A stretch of 19,201 bases of DNA from Bacteroidetes bacterium 4572_114 (GTDB lineage Bacteria; Bacteroidota; Bacteroidia; Bacteroidales; 4484-276): assembly GCA_002254335.1 (NCBI GenBank), contig NIVA01000029.1, positions 1-19,201 of the forward strand. The letters run 5' to 3'. A program made the position numbers and the translations under genes. This document shows, in pieces, positions 7,362 to 14,466 of the stretch; the first letter of the stretch is position 1, and every line of letters starts with the position of its first letter. The notes beneath the pieces are model-generated. The model ran no database searches. It had not been told where the DNA came from and saw only the letters and a list, made by a program, of their open reading frames with translations.

Positions 7362-10169
7362 ATGGATACAGAAGATAAAAACCATATTGAAGAAAATAAT
7401 AACTCCGAACAGGTAGAAGCATTAAATACCGATCCCATACAAAACCAGCAGGGGGACAGCGGTTACCAAACAGTGGCCATTGAAGGGATGTACAAAAGCT
7501 GGTTTTTGGATTACGCCTCTTATGTGATCCTCGAGCGTGCCGTGCCCGATGTAATAGACGGGCTTAAACCCGTGCACCGGCGCATACTCCACGCAATGAA
7601 AGAGCTGGACGATGGCCGCTACAACAAAGTTGCCAACATCATCGGGCAAACCATGCGCTACCATCCCCACGGGGATGCTTCCATAGGTGACGCGCTGGTG
7701 CAACTTGGACAAAAGGAGCTTCTCATCGACACACAGGGAAACTGGGGGAACGTTTTGACCGGCGACAGCGCGGCGGCACCGAGGTATATCGAGGCCCGGC
7801 TGTCGAAATTTGCCTCCGAAGTAGTTTTCAACCCAAAAACCACAACATGGAAAGCCTCTTACGATGGAAGGAACAAAGAACCGGTAACCCTCCCTGTAAA
7901 GTTCCCATTGCTGCTTGCCCAGGGTGTTGAAGGTATTGCGGTGGGCCTGGCTTCCAAGATAATGCCACATAACTTCAATGAACTCATCGATGCCTCCATC
8001 AAATACCTACAAGGGAAAGAATTTGAAATTTTACCTGATTTTCAGGGGGGCGGGCTGGCCGATTTCACAAAATATAATAACGGCCTTAGGGGGGGCAAAA
8101 TAAGGGTCCGTGCCAGAATATCGCAAACTGACAAGAAGATACTAACCATAACCGAAATACCTTTTGGGACTACCACAACAAGCCTGATAGAATCAATTGT
8201 TTCTGCCAACGACAAAGGCAAGATCAAGATCAGGAAAATTGACGATAACACAGCCGAGAATGTTGAAATCCAAATCCAACTTGCAGCCGGTGTGTCGCCC
8301 GACCAAACTATTGATGCGCTTTATGCATTCAGCAATTGCGAAATTTCAATATCGCCCAACTCCTGCGTCATCTACAATGGGAAGCCCCATTTTATGGGAA
8401 TTCAGGAAATCCTTAGAATTACCACGGATCATACCGTTGGCCTCCTTAAGCTGGAGCTTGAGATCAGGAAAAAGGAACTTGAGGAACAATGGCATTTTTC
8501 TTCCCTCGAAAAAATATTCATCGAAAAACGGATTTACCGGAAAATTGAAGAGTGTGAAACCTGGAAAGCGGTGATAGAAGCAATTGAAAAGGGGTTTATC
8601 CCTTATAAAAAATTGCTCAAACGGGTCATCGCCCATGATGATATCGTGCGCCTGACTGAGATCAAAATCAAGAGGATATCAAAATACAATTCATTTAAGG
8701 CCGATGACATTATCAAAGGCATCGAAACCGAATTGGAAGAGGTTGAAAACCACCTGGCCCATCTTATTGATTATGCCATCAACTATTTCAGGCAGATAAA
8801 AAAGAAATTTGGCAAAGGCAGGGAGAGAAAAACAGAGATTAGGAATTTCGATACCATAGAAGCCACCATGGTAGCAGCAGCTAACGTTAAGCTTTACGTG
8901 AACCGCGAAGAGGGTTTTGCCGGCACTTCGCTCCGAAAGGACGAATACCTGTGCGATTGCTCCGACATCGACGACATTATTGTATTTAGGGACGATGGAA
9001 CTTTTATGGTCACCAGGGTAGCCCCAAAGTTTTTTATTGGCAACAATATTATCCATATCGATGTTTTTAGGCGCAACGACGACCGCACAATCTATAACAT
9101 GGTTTACCGTGATGGCAAACTGGGAAAAGTTTATGTTAAACGCTTTGCAGTGCTTGGCATTACCCGCGATAAAGATTACAGCCTGACCAAAGGCAACAGC
9201 GGGAGCAAGGTTTTATATTTTACATGCAACCCCAACGGAGAGGCAGAAGTAGTTAGGATAAACCTCAGGCCAAAGGCACGGATAAAGAAATTAGTTTTTG
9301 ATTTCGATTTTAGCGAGCTGGCAATAAAAGGCAGAAATTCGGTGGGCAACACGCTGACGAAATTCCCGGTAAGGAAAATTGTTAAAAAAGAGGAAGGCAT
9401 TTCCACACTTGGAGCCATGGATATTTGGTTTGATGAAAGTGTGAAGCGCCTCAACACCGAAGAGCGCGGCACCTATTTGGGCGACTTTAAAGGTGATGAT
9501 AAAATTTTAACTATCACCCAATCGGGGGAATACCGGGTATCCGGGTATGAAATCTCCACCCACTTTGACGAAGGCCTCCTCCACATTCAAAAATTTGACG
9601 GGCAGCAAATTATCACCGCCGTTTATTTTGAAGGGAACCAGGGCCTGGTATATATCAAGCGGTTCCTGATAGAGAAAACCGACAAGAAATCATCCTTTAT
9701 CGGCGGACACCCCAACTCGAAGTTACTTCTCTTTTCGATTGATCACCGGCCAGTGTTAAAGGTTATCTTCGACGACAAGAAAAACGAAAAAGAAATAGAA
9801 AACGAAAAGTTAGATGTAGAAGATTTTATTGCAGTAAAGGGTCCTAAGGCCAAGGGCAAGCGCCTCTCCAATTTTGCCATTAAAAAGGTATCCTGGCTAC
9901 AGCCCCTGCCCTACTCCCCACCCAGACACGATCAGGAGGAAGCTGTTGAAGGTGCCCCGGGAGGGCCAATTGAAGAAACAGCAGAAGAAACAAACATTGC
10001 AACAGAAACACCAACTGAAGAAACCGTTGATAGCAAGGCCGGGCAAAAGCAGATAGGATCAGACCAGAAGGATAAGTCCAAACCTGTTAAGCCACCAAAA
10101 GCCAAAGGTACAACCGAAAAGAAAAAGCCGGATGATGACGGGCCTGTGCAGATGAGTTTATTTGATTAG
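7362..10169 (+). CDS. parC: DNA topoisomerase IV subunit A (ParC)
   Basis: This is the breakage-reunion subunit that, with ParE, decatenates daughter chromosomes. After a variable 35-residue N-terminus, the segment YKSWFLDYASYVILERAVP (44-62) is typical of ParC in Bacteroidota rather than GyrA. The catalytic tyrosine is Y142 in AAAPRYIEARLS. The quinolone-determining region reads YHPHGDASIGDALV (100-113), with Ala106 where E. coli GyrA has Ser83. The winged-helix, tower and coiled-coil core reaches about residue 500, and a divergent C-terminal beta-propeller domain follows. The last 70 residues are a charged, Glu/Thr/Lys-rich tail ending QMSLFD, which resembles a sliding-clamp-binding peptide. 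No parE is in the window. The gene is complete at 935 residues and converges with the antitoxin gene, with 58 bases between them. Confidence 0.9.
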   Translation: MDTEDKNHIEENNNSEQVEALNTDPIQNQQGDSGYQTVAIEGMYKSWFLDYASYVILERAVPDVIDGLKPVHRRILHAMKELDDGRYNKVANIIGQTMRYHPHGDASIGDALVQLGQKELLIDTQGNWGNVLTGDSAAAPRYIEARLSKFASEVVFNPKTTTWKASYDGRNKEPVTLPVKFPLLLAQGVEGIAVGLASKIMPHNFNELIDASIKYLQGKEFEILPDFQGGGLADFTKYNNGLRGGKIRVRARISQTDKKILTITEIPFGTTTTSLIESIVSANDKGKIKIRKIDDNTAENVEIQIQLAAGVSPDQTIDALYAFSNCEISISPNSCVIYNGKPHFMGIQEILRITTDHTVGLLKLELEIRKKELEEQWHFSSLEKIFIEKRIYRKIEECETWKAVIEAIEKGFIPYKKLLKRVIAHDDIVRLTEIKIKRISKYNSFKADDIIKGIETELEEVENHLAHLIDYAINYFRQIKKKFGKGRERKTEIRNFDTIEATMVAAANVKLYVNREEGFAGTSLRKDEYLCDCSDIDDIIVFRDDGTFMVTRVAPKFFIGNNIIHIDVFRRNDDRTIYNMVYRDGKLGKVYVKRFAVLGITRDKDYSLTKGNSGSKVLYFTCNPNGEAEVVRINLRPKARIKKLVFDFDFSELAIKGRNSVGNTLTKFPVRKIVKKEEGISTLGAMDIWFDESVKRLNTEERGTYLGDFKGDDKILTITQSGEYRVSGYEISTHFDEGLLHIQKFDGQQIITAVYFEGNQGLVYIKRFLIEKTDKKSSFIGGHPNSKLLLFSIDHRPVLKVIFDDKKNEKEIENEKLDVEDFIAVKGPKAKGKRLSNFAIKKVSWLQPLPYSPPRHDQEEAVEGAPGGPIEETAEETNIATETPTEETVDSKAGQKQIGSDQKDKSKPVKPPKAKGTTEKKKPDDDGPVQMSLFD

Positions 10170-10227
10170 GGGGGGGATATTCAAACTATTTTATTTGAGT
10201 AGTAGCACGTGTTTTATTCTACTCCCA

Positions 10228-10788
10228 TCAAACAAATTGAGGGTCAAAATCTATTTTGGTTAGCCTTATTTTACTATTAGATATAGTTTTTAAAGTTCTT
10301 TTTATATGGGCAACTTTTTCTTGTTTAATAAATAGCGGGACCAAATCATTTAGATTGATTTTCAGTAAACGGTTAATTATTACAATATCATCCTTTGAAA
10401 ATGGTCTTAATCCATTTATTAACTCAGACATATATCCTTTCCGATGTCCAAGTATCCTGGCAAGGTCATTTTGATTTAATCCCAGTTTTTTCAACTTGTT
10501 CTTTATCAATTCTTTTCTTTTGAAATGAAATTCATTCTCTGCCTGAATAAATAATTCGGCCAAATCACTTTCCTTGATTTGGCCGTCTGTGATTTTAGAT
10601 TCATCAGACCAATATTTTTGTTCATATTTTAACATCAAATTTTTCAGGTGCTCTCGAATTGGTACATAAGAGCTATCTTCTTGTTCCAATTTTCTTAATC
10701 TCAAAAATAATGAAGATGCTCTTTCATGTTCAAGTTCGCTACCAAGTTCATTTAACCTTAAAATGTTATTTATTGCTAATCTGTCCAT
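10228..10788 (-). CDS. higA: HTH antitoxin, HigA-like
   Basis: This 186-residue protein has an N-terminal helical region with no obvious motif and an XRE-type helix-turn-helix at about residues 93-152 (LGLNQNDLARILGHRKGYMSELINGLRPFS). This is the pattern of HigA-type antitoxins, which bind both the toxin and their own promoter. It is the second gene of a two-gene unit: its start codon lies one base after the stop of the toxin gene, so translation is probably coupled. Toxin-first order is the known HigBA arrangement. The long N-terminal part before the HTH is larger than in the smallest HigA proteins and may hold the toxin-binding surface. A stand-alone regulator is the alternative. Confidence 0.8.
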   Translation of the reverse strand: MDRLAINNILRLNELGSELEHERASSLFLRLRKLEQEDSSYVPIREHLKNLMLKYEQKYWSDESKITDGQIKESDLAELFIQAENEFHFKRKELIKNKLKKLGLNQNDLARILGHRKGYMSELINGLRPFSKDDIVIINRLLKINLNDLVPLFIKQEKVAHIKRTLKTISNSKIRLTKIDFDPQFV

Positions 10789-10789
10789 A

Positions 10790-11119
10790 TTATATTAATA
10801 GTTTATTCCTTAACCACTTTTCTATTGTAATTATATTCCCTTTGAAAGTCAAATCATACTTATCATGTGAACCAATCCATACTATTGTAGCTTCGTTCTG
10901 CTCAAAAACTATCAAGACCATAGTTCTATGAATATTAATATCGAAAAAATAAAACCCATCACTATGCACACAATCTGCATCAGGCCTGTTTAGCTTTATG
11001 TCTGTTTTCTTAGTCCAATTAGCATTTTCTATATCCGAAATCAACTTATCAACAGCAACAATCAATTTGCTATTCCCACGGTTCTTTCGTTTTAATTTTA
11101 CTAATTTATACTTAACCAC
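10790..11119 (-). CDS. higB: HigB/RelE-superfamily toxin
   Basis: This 109-residue basic protein carries the segments NANWTKKTDIKLNRPDADCV and IVWIGSHDKYDLTFKG, which resemble the HigB family (W...DVK...ADxV, then FIGTHxEYD). Family members are ribosome-dependent mRNA endonucleases that stop growth when the antitoxin is lost. The usual histidine and aspartate of the THxEYD-type turn are kept as SHDKYD. The frame begins with GTG at 11119, with an in-frame stop 18 bases further upstream and no better ATG. It is followed after one base by the HTH antitoxin, and a 7-bp-arm inverted repeat lies just upstream of its start. Activity cannot be judged from sequence, but the pair looks intact. Confidence 0.75.
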   Translation of the reverse strand: MVKYKLVKLKRKNRGNSKLIVAVDKLISDIENANWTKKTDIKLNRPDADCVHSDGFYFFDINIHRTMVLIVFEQNEATIVWIGSHDKYDLTFKGNIITIEKWLRNKLLI

Positions 11120-11135
11120 CTGTACCCAACCACCT

Positions 11136-11154
11136 ATTTAGATTCCTTCTAAAT
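11136..11154 (-). promoter_or_regulatory. Inverted repeat upstream of the toxin-antitoxin pair, likely operator
   Basis: ATTTAGA (11136-11142) and TCTAAAT (11148-11154) form a perfect 7-bp inverted repeat with a 5-base spacer, 17 bases upstream of the toxin start. Autorepression through such sites is the rule for HTH antitoxins; binding here is inferred. Confidence 0.5.
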
Positions 11155-11204
11155 CTTACTTTCAACCACACTTCCCATCCTGTTTATTGAGTACTTTTAT
11201 CCTC

Positions 11205-11220
11205 ACCATTGAGTAATGGT
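11205..11220. promoter_or_regulatory. Inverted repeat ACCATT-GAGT-AATGGT before the kinase gene
   Basis: A perfect 6-bp inverted repeat with a 4-base spacer lies 27 bases before the kinase start, in the divergent gap shared with the toxin gene. It could be a regulator site for either gene. Evidence is the symmetry alone. Confidence 0.35.
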
Positions 11221-11247
11221 TAATCCCAGTAAATAAAGTTTTCTTTT

Positions 11248-13359
11248 ATGCTTTCGTTAAAAAAAGTAAAATCTGTTTTCAGGAAACATACTACAAGATT
11301 GGTTCTTAATCCTTTTGTGCTTGCGATTCCGTTTACTTTTCTCATTTATTACTTAATGCCTGTGGAGTTTGCAAAATTTAAAGTTGAACTTATTGATGAA
11401 AAAACAGCAACTGCCAAACACTTCTATTACGACCTTGATTTTGATGGAGATTCTGAGGAAATCAGATTTGGTTATGATGAATGGTATTCCAACAAAAATG
11501 CCCGTCCAAACCTGCAAATCTATGATATTCCTTTCAGCCAAATTGGTATTGATCAGGTAAACTTTGATTATGATTTTGTTGAAAATGCCAGGCCGGTTTT
11601 TAGTGATTACGACCATGATTCCCACTGTGAGGTTTATGCTTTTCTAAAAAAGGATACCTGCCTTTACTTAGAAGGGGTAAAGTTTTATGACACTGCCGGT
11701 AACTACAACACTTTTATCCAAAAATTTGTGGATTATGTTTACACGGACAGGGAGCTTGAAGACTATAATATCTTCAATGCCCCATCGGTTGACTTAAATG
11801 GGGACGGATTTAATGAGATCATCTTCTTTGTTAATGGCTTGTATTCTGCGAAACCACGGGCGCTTTATGCCCTGGATGTAAAAAACGATACTATTGTAAA
11901 AAGCCCGGAAATGGCAGTAAGTGTAGGTGCTGGAATTGACATACTTCAACATCCAACCTTGCGAAAAAAATGGATCATTACTGTAAATACCAAATCCCCA
12001 ATAAACTATAAGAAACATAAAGACATCATCGATGATTCGTGTGGATGGGCAATGGCTTTTGATGAAAAACTGGATTTTTGGTTTAATCCAATACCAAATA
12101 AAAATGGATATAGCTATTATATACAAAACACTCCCTATACTGAACAATCCGATGTAGGTATAATTTCTCTGTTCAAAGTCCCAAAGGGATCTGAGGAACT
12201 TGAAGTTTTAAAAAAAATTGACCTTAAAGGAAACATAATAGCAGAGAGGATATTTGAAAAAGAAAAACACTACAGCTTTCAAAGCCATAGAGATAAACCA
12301 GGAGAGCTTTTCTGGCTTATCCAAAACAAGCCACCAATAAAATTTCTGATAAACACTGACCTTGAAACCCTAAAAACGTTCACCTCTGGTTACCCTTTTC
12401 CGTCTGTTTATACTGGTACTAATGAATTCTTGTTCGATCTCGATAGTGATGGAAAACAGGAAATCATTCATACAAACACTGATAATAGGTTAATAATTTA
12501 CACACAAAATCTCACGCATCCGGTAATTGTCCCATACCAAAGGCAATCGAGATTAAAAGATGTACAAATGATCAAAATAAAAAAAGCAAGTCAGCCAATA
12601 CTCTTTTTACAGAATGGGGCACAGAAATTATTTTATCATTATTCTTTTAATAAATTATACTATTGGAAATATGCCATCATCCTTAGCATTTATTTGATGA
12701 GTGTGGTCTTTTTTTATTTTCTGAAGCAACTCTACCGCCACCAGATGCTCTCCATCAAAAACCAGGTCGATCTACACTTCACACTAAATGCCATCAATAA
12801 CATTTCATCAATGTATGTTTCGGGACGGAGGGAAGAAGCCGATCGTTTCCTCACTAAATTTTCACGCCTTATCCACCGCAGCCTGATGGATTCGGATAAA
12901 ATAGAGACAACCATTGGTGAGGAACTTCAGTTTGTTACAGATTATTTGGATGTACAAAAGATCAGGTTCAAAGGTGCTTTTAATTACGAAGTGCACCTGG
13001 AAAATGAGACACTAAAGGCTGTAGAGATACCACGGCAACTGATACATACCTTTGTTGAAAACGCCATCAAGCACGGCTTAAGGCCAAAAGGGGAAGGTGG
13101 GATTTTAAAAATCGAAATAAAGGGAAGTGGCAGTAAGCTGGTTCAAATTATTATTGACGATAATGGAATTGGCCGGAAGGAAACGGCAAAGAATAAAAGC
13201 ACCAGCAAAGGGCTTTCAATTGTAAATCAGATTATCGAATTGTACGGGAAGTTGAAAAACAGGAAAGTAAGTTTTGAGATTATTGATAAAAAGGATGAAT
13301 CGGGGGAACCGGCTGGAACAAAAGTTAAAGTCATAATTCATTCAAAAAACCAGCCCTAA
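11248..13359 (+). CDS. LytS-class sensor histidine kinase with periplasmic FG-GAP/VCBS-like repeats
   Basis: The 703-residue protein begins with a membrane helix (about 21-37). A large periplasmic region follows that carries calcium-site-like motifs DLDFDGDSEE (62-71), DYDHDSHCE (120-128), DLNGDGFNE (182-190) and DLDSDGKQE (397-405), as in FG-GAP/VCBS beta-propellers. A second membrane helix spans about 475-495. The cytoplasmic part is a His_kinase (PF06580) domain: H510 in DLHFTLNAINNI, in place of the usual PHFLFN, then an ATPase domain with N-box FVENAIKHG (602-610) and G1 box DDNGIGR (637-643). Kinases of this class pass phosphate to an adjacent response regulator. The only candidate nearby is the regulator remnant at 14109, which has lost its phosphate-accepting Asp. 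The kinase itself looks complete, but its local partner does not. Confidence 0.88.
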   Translation: MLSLKKVKSVFRKHTTRLVLNPFVLAIPFTFLIYYLMPVEFAKFKVELIDEKTATAKHFYYDLDFDGDSEEIRFGYDEWYSNKNARPNLQIYDIPFSQIGIDQVNFDYDFVENARPVFSDYDHDSHCEVYAFLKKDTCLYLEGVKFYDTAGNYNTFIQKFVDYVYTDRELEDYNIFNAPSVDLNGDGFNEIIFFVNGLYSAKPRALYALDVKNDTIVKSPEMAVSVGAGIDILQHPTLRKKWIITVNTKSPINYKKHKDIIDDSCGWAMAFDEKLDFWFNPIPNKNGYSYYIQNTPYTEQSDVGIISLFKVPKGSEELEVLKKIDLKGNIIAERIFEKEKHYSFQSHRDKPGELFWLIQNKPPIKFLINTDLETLKTFTSGYPFPSVYTGTNEFLFDLDSDGKQEIIHTNTDNRLIIYTQNLTHPVIVPYQRQSRLKDVQMIKIKKASQPILFLQNGAQKLFYHYSFNKLYYWKYAIILSIYLMSVVFFYFLKQLYRHQMLSIKNQVDLHFTLNAINNISSMYVSGRREEADRFLTKFSRLIHRSLMDSDKIETTIGEELQFVTDYLDVQKIRFKGAFNYEVHLENETLKAVEIPRQLIHTFVENAIKHGLRPKGEGGILKIEIKGSGSKLVQIIIDDNGIGRKETAKNKSTSKGLSIVNQIIELYGKLKNRKVSFEIIDKKDESGEPAGTKVKVIIHSKNQP

Positions 13360-13411
13360 CATTTTTCAGTTTTAATTACCTCATAAAAACAGATCGACTA
13401 AAAAAAGGACA

Positions 13412-13740
13412 ATGAATGAAATTAAAAAAAAAGTTACCTTTACGTTGGCTTTATGTGTCATCAAACCATTGAGAAAATATTTAAGGCATATTTTACACAC
13501 CTTAAAAATGACACAGCACCATATTAACATAGTTTGTCCTATCTGGCAAAGAAGGGTGAGTTTTATGTGGATTTCGACGAAGATCAAAAGAATTTCATCG
13601 ACCAGATTGAGCCATTAAACATCGAAGCAAGATACCCCTCACATAAAGAAAGGTTATTGAAGAGCCTGACTGAAGTTAAATGCCGTGCAATACTAACCGA
13701 AACCAGAAAATTACAACAATGGATAAAGCAGAAGCTATAA
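13412..13740 (+). pseudogene. HEPN-domain toxin, broken (deletion plus nonsense codon)
   Basis: In the frame of base 13441 the sequence reads SYLYVGFMCHQTIEKIFKAY, FTHLKNDTAPY, a TAA at 13525-13527, then HSLSYLAKKGEFYVDFDED and onwards to QQWIKQKL. This is the body of a HEPN-domain protein (PF05168-like), with the basic RYPSHKERL segment near the end. The apparent start MNEIKK (13412) is in a different frame and joins the body in a run of nine A, where about 25 residues expected in such proteins are missing. So one internal deletion with a frame change and one nonsense codon disable it. The 3' end overlaps the nucleotidyltransferase start by 22 bases, the normal layout of HEPN/MNT pairs, in which HEPN is the RNase toxin. 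Confidence 0.75.
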
Positions 13741-14024
13741 GCAAAGTCCGCAGGTACAAGTTACTGTTAAATAAATATTATGACGTGGATCAGGTCTATT
13801 TGTATGGTTCTTATGCAAAAGACACCAACACTGAAGATAGTGATATTGATGTTGCCATTGTTGTCAATCAACTATCGGGCGACTTCTTTTCCACAACCCC
13901 ATTACTTTGGAAACTACGCAGACAAGTTGATGACAGGATCGAGCCAATCCTGATAGAAAGACAAAATGACCCTGGTGGATTTCTTGATGAAGTAAAAAAA
14001 TATGGAATTGCTATCACCGGATAA
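13719..14024 (+). CDS. MNT-type minimal nucleotidyltransferase (antitoxin of a HEPN/MNT pair)
   Basis: This 101-residue protein shows the minimal nucleotidyltransferase signature: G30-S31 in YLYGSYAKDTNTEDSDIDVAI, D42-x-D44, and a third acidic residue E75 in RIEPILIE. Characterised MNT antitoxins transfer AMP to a tyrosine of the HEPN toxin and neutralise it. The ATG at 13719 is preferred over one 39 bases upstream because the alignable family N-terminus (MDKAEAISKV...) begins there and it overlaps the HEPN frame in the usual way. In the GS motif the loop reads AKDTNTEDSD, with Asp instead of the common Gly. The partner toxin is broken, so this is an orphaned but apparently intact antitoxin. 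Confidence 0.85.
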   Translation: MDKAEAISKVRRYKLLLNKYYDVDQVYLYGSYAKDTNTEDSDIDVAIVVNQLSGDFFSTTPLLWKLRRQVDDRIEPILIERQNDPGGFLDEVKKYGIAITG

Positions 14025-14108
14025 AATAGTATTCTATTTACGAAAAAACATCACTTTACCACAAACTGATACATTTTACAAATTATCACATTACCAAATT
14101 TTATTGCA

Positions 14109-14431
14109 ATGGATGATCATTCGAAAATAAAAGCCATAGTAATAGACGACGAGCCCGAAGCCCTCACCCGCATGGAATACATCCTGGAAGCATTCGATTT
14201 CCTGCTCAAACCCGTTGACATTGACGAACTCCGCGATACCATCGAAAGGTACAAAAATAAAATTGCCCCCCAACCTGATGAAAAACTAAAACGCTTTGCC
14301 CAAGCCCACCACCTTACTGAACGAGAAGTGCAGATAGTAGAACTCCTCATGCAAAACAAAACCAGCAAGGAGATTGGTGAGGAACTTGAATTATCCCGGC
14401 ATACGGTTGATACGCACCGGCGGAGGATACT
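14109..14431 (+). pseudogene. LuxR-type response regulator with deleted receiver core, 3' end displaced
   Basis: The start IKAIVIDDEPEALTRMEYILEA is the first strand and helix of a receiver domain with the acidic pair D13-D14. It jumps directly to FDFLLKPVDIDELRDTIERY, the end of such a domain with its conserved Lys (K34). Roughly 70-75 residues, including the phosphate-accepting Asp and the Thr/Ser switch residue, are absent, joined in frame near base 14190. A LuxR-type HTH follows (LTEREVQIVELLMQNKTSKE, then ELSRHTVDTHRRRIL). After RRRIL the reading frame runs into foreign sequence: the last HTH residues are replaced by an ATPase cassette, so one open frame covers 14109-15659. Its likely partner is the upstream kinase. 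A chimeric HTH-ATPase protein is possible but not favoured. Confidence 0.75.
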
Positions 14432-14433
14432 GG
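14396..14433 (+). repeat. Left direct repeat flanking the ATPase cassette
   Basis: This 38-bp stretch of regulator HTH codons matches 15727-15764 at 34 of 38 positions, with the identical core CATACGGTTGATACGCACCG (14400-14419). The two copies flank the AAA ATPase gene and its promoter. Confidence 0.9.
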
Positions 14434-14441
14434 TTTATTAC

Positions 14442-14466
14442 TATTTTTGCACAAACAATTGTGCAA
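14442..14466 (+). promoter_or_regulatory. -7 element with overlapping palindrome at the ATPase start
   Basis: TATTTTTG (14442-14449) is a perfect TAnnTTTG element. Its TTG begins an inverted repeat, TTGCACAA (14447-14454) and TTGTGCAA (14459-14466) with spacer ACAA, whose last base is the A of the start codon. This implies a near-leaderless transcript and an operator over the transcription start. It also argues that the ATPase is expressed on its own, not as a fusion. Confidence 0.55.

Noticed and set aside
7422..7970. 182-residue open frame on the minus strand
   Set aside because: It lies fully inside the well-supported parC gene and has no recognisable domain; a shadow frame.
10197..10224. 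Terminator between parC and the antitoxin gene
   Set aside because: GAGTAG/CTACTC is only a 6-bp A/T-rich stem with a 16-base loop and no T-run.
10659..10931. 90-residue plus-strand open frame across the toxin-antitoxin junction
   Set aside because: Antisense to both genes of a coherent operon; no domain seen.
13412..13618. 68-residue open frame as a separate small protein
   Set aside because: Only its first six codons (MNEIKK) look like a HEPN start; the rest is an out-of-frame reading of the HEPN body.
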